A stretch of DNA of 10,509 nt from an uncultured Candidatus Melainabacteria bacterium (GTDB taxonomy: Bacteria; Cyanobacteriota; Vampirovibrionia; Gastranaerophilales; Gastranaerophilaceae): assembly GCA_946186335.1 (NCBI GenBank), contig CAMHMW010000056.1, forward strand, positions 1 to 10,509. The letters run 5' to 3'. Every line of letters starts with the position of its first letter. Within the stretch, counting starts at the first letter, position 1. The translations under genes and the position numbers were made by a program. This document shows positions 6,598 through 10,509 of the stretch, piece after piece. The notes beneath the pieces were generated by a model, which did no database searches, had not been told where the DNA came from, and saw only the letters and a list, made by a program, of their open reading frames with translations.

Positions 6598-8013
6598 ATG
6601 AATAAATTGAGAGTTTTTATATTATTTACGGCAATTATTTTGGGGATTAGTAAAACAGATGCAGCACAGGTAGTTTATCCGAAAGCATCTGAGGTGACAA
6701 TATCTTCACCTGTTACGTTCTTTATCGGAAACGAAAACCCGAAAAACGAACTTTATATCAATGACAAAAAGGTAAAAATTCACCCCTCCGGCGGCTTTTA
6801 TCACGTTGTAAAACTATCAGAGGGTACAAACAACTTTATCATTGATAATAAAGTTGAGCCGCCACAAACGTACACAATCTATAATCCTAAACAAAATAAA
6901 GACACAACAAGTATTAAATATAAAGAGTTTGAAAATCCTGCGGTCTATCTGACTGTCGGGAATAATATTCCGCTGAGAAACGCTCCTGATGACAACGGAC
7001 ATTCAAGGCTGCAAAATCTTGAAGCAGGCTTACCTTTTAATGTAATCGGACAATACGGAGATTATTACAAAGTAAAACTTGCACAAGACGATTACGCATG
7101 GCTTCAGAAAGATTATCTGAAATTATCAAAAGATTATGACAATTCTTTCGGAGAAATCTATTCCTTAACTTATGAAGAAAATGAAAATAAAAAAGTATAT
7201 ACATTCAAACTAAGTAAAAAAGTTCCGTACATTGTGAGTGAAAAGAGAGTTTTTGAGATTGTTGACAACAAATATGAACCCGATGCCAACGGACTTGATG
7301 TTACACTTTATAATCTTGACGGATTTCCCGAAAATAAATATGAACTGACAATTGAAACCAAATTTAAACTTTTCGGATACAAGACATACTACAACAACGG
7401 AAATGAGTTTGTAATTGAAATAAAAAAAGTTCCAAACATTAACGCAAGAAAGCCGCTCAAAGGGCTAAAAATTACACTTGACCCCGGACACGGCGGAAGT
7501 GAATACGGAGCAATAGGATGTCTTGGGGACAAAGAAAAAGATATTAACCTTGCAATTGCCTTAAAAACAAAGGGCGTTTTGGAAAAAGCAGGTGCAAAAG
7601 TATTTTTGACAAGAAATGATGACAGAGATTTAGATCTATATGACAGAGTAAAATTTTCACAAAAAAATAATACCGATATATTCATCAGTATTCACGGGAA
7701 TGCACTGCCCGATTCTCAGGCTGAAACCTATCGCTCGGGCACAGGAGTATATTATTTCTACCCGCAGTCTAATCATCTTGCAAGAATTATGCAGGAAACT
7801 CTGACAAAAGAACTCGGGACAAAAGATGATAAAGTTCATCAGGAGAGTTTTGCGGTAACCAGAAATACAGAATCCATTGCCGTTTTACTTGAAATTGGCT
7901 ACATGATAGACCCTGAGGATAACTCAAAACTAATTAACCCTGATTTTCAGCAGAAAACCGCAAAATCAATTCTACACTCGCTTGAAAGGTATATTAATGA
8001 GATTAAACGATAA
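6598..8013 (+). CDS. Secreted N-acetylmuramoyl-L-alanine amidase with SH3b domain (Amidase_3)
   Basis: Zinc amidase that cuts the bond between MurNAc and the stem peptide, acting in the periplasm on wall remodelling or daughter-cell separation. Seen: 471 residues. A signal peptide covers about 1-23 (Lys/Arg start, hydrophobic core, cleavage near TDAA). Next comes a beta-rich Ig-like segment (about 27-85), then an SH3b-like domain (about 114-178: YLTVGNNIPLRN, then VIGQYGDYYKVK and AWLQKDYLKL), a second beta-rich linker (about 185-278), and the catalytic domain (288-465). The catalytic set is intact: DPGHGG with His298, KEKDIN with Glu313, SIHGNA with His366 and LEIGY with Glu432. No LysM or AMIN domain is obvious. 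The start fits the signal peptide, but no Shine-Dalgarno precedes it. Its 3' end overlaps the DUF3326 gene by 17 bases, so the two are probably one transcript. Confidence 0.93.
   Translation: MNKLRVFILFTAIILGISKTDAAQVVYPKASEVTISSPVTFFIGNENPKNELYINDKKVKIHPSGGFYHVVKLSEGTNNFIIDNKVEPPQTYTIYNPKQNKDTTSIKYKEFENPAVYLTVGNNIPLRNAPDDNGHSRLQNLEAGLPFNVIGQYGDYYKVKLAQDDYAWLQKDYLKLSKDYDNSFGEIYSLTYEENENKKVYTFKLSKKVPYIVSEKRVFEIVDNKYEPDANGLDVTLYNLDGFPENKYELTIETKFKLFGYKTYYNNGNEFVIEIKKVPNINARKPLKGLKITLDPGHGGSEYGAIGCLGDKEKDINLAIALKTKGVLEKAGAKVFLTRNDDRDLDLYDRVKFSQKNNTDIFISIHGNALPDSQAETYRSGTGVYYFYPQSNHLARIMQETLTKELGTKDDKVHQESFAVTRNTESIAVLLEIGYMIDPEDNSKLINPDFQQKTAKSILHSLERYINEIKR
7985..7989 (+). promoter_or_regulatory. 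Shine-Dalgarno AAAGG inside the amidase gene, setting the DUF3326 start
   Basis: AAAGG lies 7 bases before ATG 7997-7999. The in-frame TTG at 7982-7984 comes before this site and so is a poor start. The placement within the last codons of the amidase suggests translational coupling. Confidence 0.65.
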
Positions 8014-8983
8014 AAAAAACGGTGCATTTATTGTTCCGACAGGTATTGGAGCAAGCATAGGCGGATATGCGGGTGATGCCGGATCTTATGCAAGAAAATT
8101 TGCCAAATATACAAATCTTATTGTTAATCCAAATGTTGTTAATGCCGGCGGGTTTTCCGCAATTACCGATACTATGCTTTATACAGAGGGCTATACTCTT
8201 GATTCTTTTATGAAAGGGGAAATTTCACTTATTCCGTCTGATAACAATAAAATCGGAATAATTTATGATAAAGCAATTCCGCAGGATGTTTTAAATGTTC
8301 ACATAAACACTCAAAATGCAGTTAAAACCGTTTATGGAATTGATATTGCGGAATTTGATATTACTGATAACGAAGTCGGGGTTGAATTTTATATGACCGA
8401 TAATAATATCTCTGTCGGTAAGGTTAATAATATTGAAACAATAGGAAAATCTACTGAAAGACTCATTAAAAAAGGGTGTAATGCGATTGCAATAGTTTGT
8501 CTTTTTGAGGATGCGGAAGAAGATAACCCTGATTATTCTAACGGCGAGGGCGCAGATCCTGTTGGTGGTGTTGAGGCTATAATTTCACATTACGTTTCAA
8601 AGCATTATAAAATTCCATGCGCCCACTCCCCCGCATTCAGAGATTACACAATTTATCCTGATATTGTTAACCCGAAATCTGCATCAGAATACATAACGCC
8701 GACATTTTTGCCCTGTATTTTGCTCGGACTTTCGCAAGCACCGCATATAAGTGAAGATTTATCAAAAGGGTTGACCGTTGATGATTTGGATTTTGTTCTT
8801 ATGCCATATAATTCACTTGGCTCAACTCCTGTATTTGAGGCTGATAAGCGAAATATACCCGTTTATGCAATAAAAGAAAACAAAACTGTGCTAAAAGTCA
8901 CACAGGACAAGTTAATCAATATGAAAAACATAATTGAAATTTCATCTTATGATGATGCCTTATCTGAAATTCTAAAAAGTTAA
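7997..8983 (+). CDS. DUF3326 family protein, function unknown
   Basis: I recognise this as the DUF3326 family, known to me from Cyanobacteria and plants; no reaction has been assigned to it as far as I know. Seen: 328 residues from ATG 7997, no signal peptide or membrane span, so probably cytosolic. Conserved-looking blocks are FIVPTGIGASIGGYAGDA (11-28), NPNVVNAGG (44-52), EGYTLDSFMKGE (64-75), NKIGIIYDKAI (84-94), GADPVGGVEAIISH (185-198), IPCAHSPAF (206-214), TFLPCILLGLSQAP (236-249) and a late IKENKTVLKV (292-301). The Gly-rich opening and the repeated Cys-, His- and Asp-bearing loops suggest an enzyme or ligand-binding protein. It overlaps the upstream amidase by 17 bases, and its 3' end overlaps murI by 12 bases on the other strand. 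The family call rests on remembered motif patterns and is confident; function is open. Confidence 0.85.
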   Translation: MRLNDKKNGAFIVPTGIGASIGGYAGDAGSYARKFAKYTNLIVNPNVVNAGGFSAITDTMLYTEGYTLDSFMKGEISLIPSDNNKIGIIYDKAIPQDVLNVHINTQNAVKTVYGIDIAEFDITDNEVGVEFYMTDNNISVGKVNNIETIGKSTERLIKKGCNAIAIVCLFEDAEEDNPDYSNGEGADPVGGVEAIISHYVSKHYKIPCAHSPAFRDYTIYPDIVNPKSASEYITPTFLPCILLGLSQAPHISEDLSKGLTVDDLDFVLMPYNSLGSTPVFEADKRNIPVYAIKENKTVLKVTQDKLINMKNIIEISSYDDALSEILKS

Positions 8984-9775
8984 AAGTTTGGGTAATTTAT
9001 CCAATTTACAGAACATTTGCGCAGATTTTTTAAACTGTTCGGGATTTGAACTTACATAAAACTCGTTCTCCCCGTTTTTTTCATCAGCTAGCATATTATT
9101 CTTTTCAAGATATGTTTTAATATATTCAGCAAAATAATCAGAAGGGTCAATAAATAAATCAGATTGGGCATTCTGTGACAAAATTTCCGTCAAAAACGGG
9201 TAGTGCGTACACCCAAGAACTATTTTCTCAGGATTGTTTTTAAGCATTTTATCAAGGTCTGATTTTATAATCTGTTGATTTTCAGGCATATTCATAGAAT
9301 TTTCTTCAACAATATGAACCCACATAGGGCAATACTGCCCAAAGACTTGCATATCAGAATTATATTCGGCAATTTTTCTTTGATATGCACCCGATATAAT
9401 TGTTGCACGGGTTGCAAATATTCCGAGTCTTTTTATATCCAGTTTTGACAGGACTTCTGAAACAGAATGCACTATTGAAAACAATTTAAAATCATAATTA
9501 TCCTTAACATCCTCATAAACAACGGAAGATGTTGTATTACATGCCATAACGACTGCTTTACACCCTTTACTTTCAAAAAATCTAAAAATATCATCGGAAT
9601 ATTTTAAAAGTTGTTCTTTTGATTTCTCACCATAGGGCATATGTAAAGTATCGCCATAATAAACATATTTTTCATCAGGCAATATCTTTTTTAATTTATT
9701 CAAAACCGTTAACCCGCCAACACCCGAATCAAAAAGGGCAATCGGTGAATTATTATTTTTTCTTGAAATAGTCAT
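8972..9775 (-). CDS. murI: Glutamate racemase
   Basis: Cofactor-independent racemase that makes D-glutamate for MurD, the second residue of the stem peptide; cytosolic. Seen: 267 residues, normal length. Motifs are ALFDSGVGGLTVL (13-25, Asp16 and Ser17), YYGDTLHMPYGEKS (39-52), MACNTTSS with first catalytic Cys79, ATRATIISGAYQ (121-132) and LGCTHYPFL with second catalytic Cys189 and His191. The segment after beta-strand 4, usually a VI.PGA-like loop, reads SIVHSVSEV here, a local divergence that need not affect catalysis. ATG 9773-9775 has GAGGG at 9781-9785, and the gene start overlaps the 3' end of the upstream amidase gene by 23 bases. Its stop overlaps the DUF3326 stop region by 12 bases, tail to tail. 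Aspartate racemase is excluded by the two-Cys CNT/CTHYP pattern together with the DSGVGG start. Confidence 0.96.
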   Translation of the reverse strand: MTISRKNNNSPIALFDSGVGGLTVLNKLKKILPDEKYVYYGDTLHMPYGEKSKEQLLKYSDDIFRFFESKGCKAVVMACNTTSSVVYEDVKDNYDFKLFSIVHSVSEVLSKLDIKRLGIFATRATIISGAYQRKIAEYNSDMQVFGQYCPMWVHIVEENSMNMPENQQIIKSDLDKMLKNNPEKIVLGCTHYPFLTEILSQNAQSDLFIDPSDYFAEYIKTYLEKNNMLADEKNGENEFYVSSNPEQFKKSAQMFCKLDKLPKLLTF

Positions 9776-10509
9776 TTATACCCTCGGCAATAGCTTTTGC
9801 TGTCGCTTGTTTTCTGCTTTCCGTTACAAGCTGCGACCGCTCTGTATCATTTGAAATAAATCCGATTTCAACCAAAATTGCGGGCGCTGTCGTATGATTA
9901 ATAACATAAAATTTAGACTTAAACAAGCCGCGATCTGATGCATTTACATGGTTAAGCAATGATGCGTGAACAGTCTTTGCAAGAGCCAAACTGTTATCTT
10001 TATAATAATGCGTTTCAAGTCCCTTTGGAGTAGCACTGTTACTCGAATTTACATGGATACTTACAAATATATCAGGCTGAATATTCTCGCTTATGTCAAC
10101 TCTTTCCTGCAGAGAAACAGTTTCATCACCTGTTCTTGTCATAAATACTTCATAACCTTTTTGAGTTAAGAGTTTTTCAACCCGTTTTGAAACATCAAGT
10201 GTAATATTTTTTTCCTGAATACTTCCCCGCAAGGCCCCACAATCCGAACCGCCATGCCCCGGGTCAATAACAACATAAATTTTACCCTTATGATCAGGTT
10301 TCTCCGGTTTTTCAATTTCTTTATTATCAGGTTTTGCGATGGCTGAAACCGGTAATTGTGTGACCGCTGAAGATATACGCACTCTCATTGATTTTGCATC
10401 AATACCGGTATGAACATCAATCGTATCACTTTCCAAAAGCGGTATTGAAAGTTTTGTTCCGCCGTTTTTAAGAGCGGTAAATTTTGCACCGCTTAATATT
10501 GTTGAAAAA
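9753..10509 (-). CDS. Second N-acetylmuramoyl-L-alanine amidase (Amidase_3), N-terminus off the window
   Basis: Zinc amidase of the AmiC/CwlV type, acting outside the inner membrane. Seen: 251 codons before the stop, and the frame stays open to the window edge, so any ATG or TTG inside (such as TTG 10434-10436) is not the true start. Fragment residues 1-50 are a beta-rich piece that could be the end of an AMIN-like wall-targeting domain, followed by a Lys/Glu/Pro-rich linker (about 56-74). The catalytic domain runs from IDPGHGG (His85) through QEKNIT (Glu99) and SIHVNS (His152) to LVEIGF (Glu214), all four key residues present, ending in a short basic tail. It overlaps murI by 23 bases, so the two are probably translated together. 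It is a paralogue of the amidase at 6598-8013 but has no SH3b domain in the visible part. Confidence 0.92.
   Translation of the reverse strand, partial: FSTILSGAKFTALKNGGTKLSIPLLESDTIDVHTGIDAKSMRVRISSAVTQLPVSAIAKPDNKEIEKPEKPDHKGKIYVVIDPGHGGSDCGALRGSIQEKNITLDVSKRVEKLLTQKGYEVFMTRTGDETVSLQERVDISENIQPDIFVSIHVNSSNSATPKGLETHYYKDNSLALAKTVHASLLNHVNASDRGLFKSKFYVINHTTAPAILVEIGFISNDTERSQLVTESRKQATAKAIAEGINDYFKKK

Noticed and set aside
7389..7685. Open frame of 98 codons on the minus strand inside the amidase gene
   Set aside because: Antisense to the conserved DPGHGG region; low-complexity Ser/Phe-rich translation without known motifs or a credible start.
8984..9010. Possible terminator after the DUF3326 gene
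   Set aside because: The bases are the C-terminal codons of murI and do not form a stable GC stem followed by a T-run that I can see.
1..10509. Mobile element, phage, CRISPR, toxin-antitoxin or defence island
   Set aside because: All genes are core metabolism or cell wall (plus DUF3326), spacing is tight, and I see no transposase, integrase, spaced repeats, tRNA or attachment-like duplication.

Overview
This window looks like chromosomal DNA from an AT-rich bacterium with a meso-diaminopimelate (Gram-negative-type) peptidoglycan. It is packed with cell-wall genes and shows no mobile element, CRISPR array or RNA gene. One gene (7997-8983) belongs to DUF3326, a family I know mainly from Cyanobacteria and plastid-bearing plants. 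With the low GC, the AmiC-like amidases and an E. coli-like (probably oxygen-sensitive) IlvD, the best guess is a non-photosynthetic cyanobacterial relative such as Vampirovibrionia/Melainabacteria (Gastranaerophilales). That assignment is inference from gene content and memory of the family, not a search result.

Layout. Bases 1-6484 form a tight minus-strand operon, read from right to left: class B penicillin-binding protein (4727-6484), murE (3236-4711), a compact NagA-like deacetylase (2310-3218), ilvD (655-2310) and uppS (1-636, C-terminus cut off by the window edge). Gaps are 0-18 bases and nagA/ilvD share one base, so co-transcription and translational coupling are likely. A 113-bp AT-rich intergenic region (6485-6597) separates this operon from a divergent plus-strand pair: a secreted N-acetylmuramoyl-L-alanine amidase (6598-8013) and the DUF3326 gene (7997-8983), which overlap by 17 bases. 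On the minus strand again come a second Amidase_3 enzyme (9753-10509, N-terminus off the window) and murI (8972-9775), which overlap by 23 bases. The DUF3326 and murI stop ends overlap by 12 bases, so no intergenic terminator fits there.

How the genes fit together. MurI makes D-glutamate, MurE adds the third stem-peptide residue, UppS makes the undecaprenyl carrier for lipid II, the class B PBP cross-links the wall, and the two amidases cut the stem peptide from MurNAc for remodelling or daughter-cell separation. The NagA-like protein could deacetylate GlcNAc-6-phosphate from wall recycling. IlvD (branched-chain amino acid synthesis) is the metabolic outsider. The least understood gene is the DUF3326 protein, whose coupling to an amidase in a wall locus is the most useful functional hint here.

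Several starts need care. MurE most likely starts at the ATG at 4711, because an upstream TTG overlaps its Shine-Dalgarno. DUF3326 starts at 7997. uppS and nagA use TTG. The plus-strand amidase has no visible Shine-Dalgarno but a TATAAT just before its ATG, so its mRNA may be leaderless.
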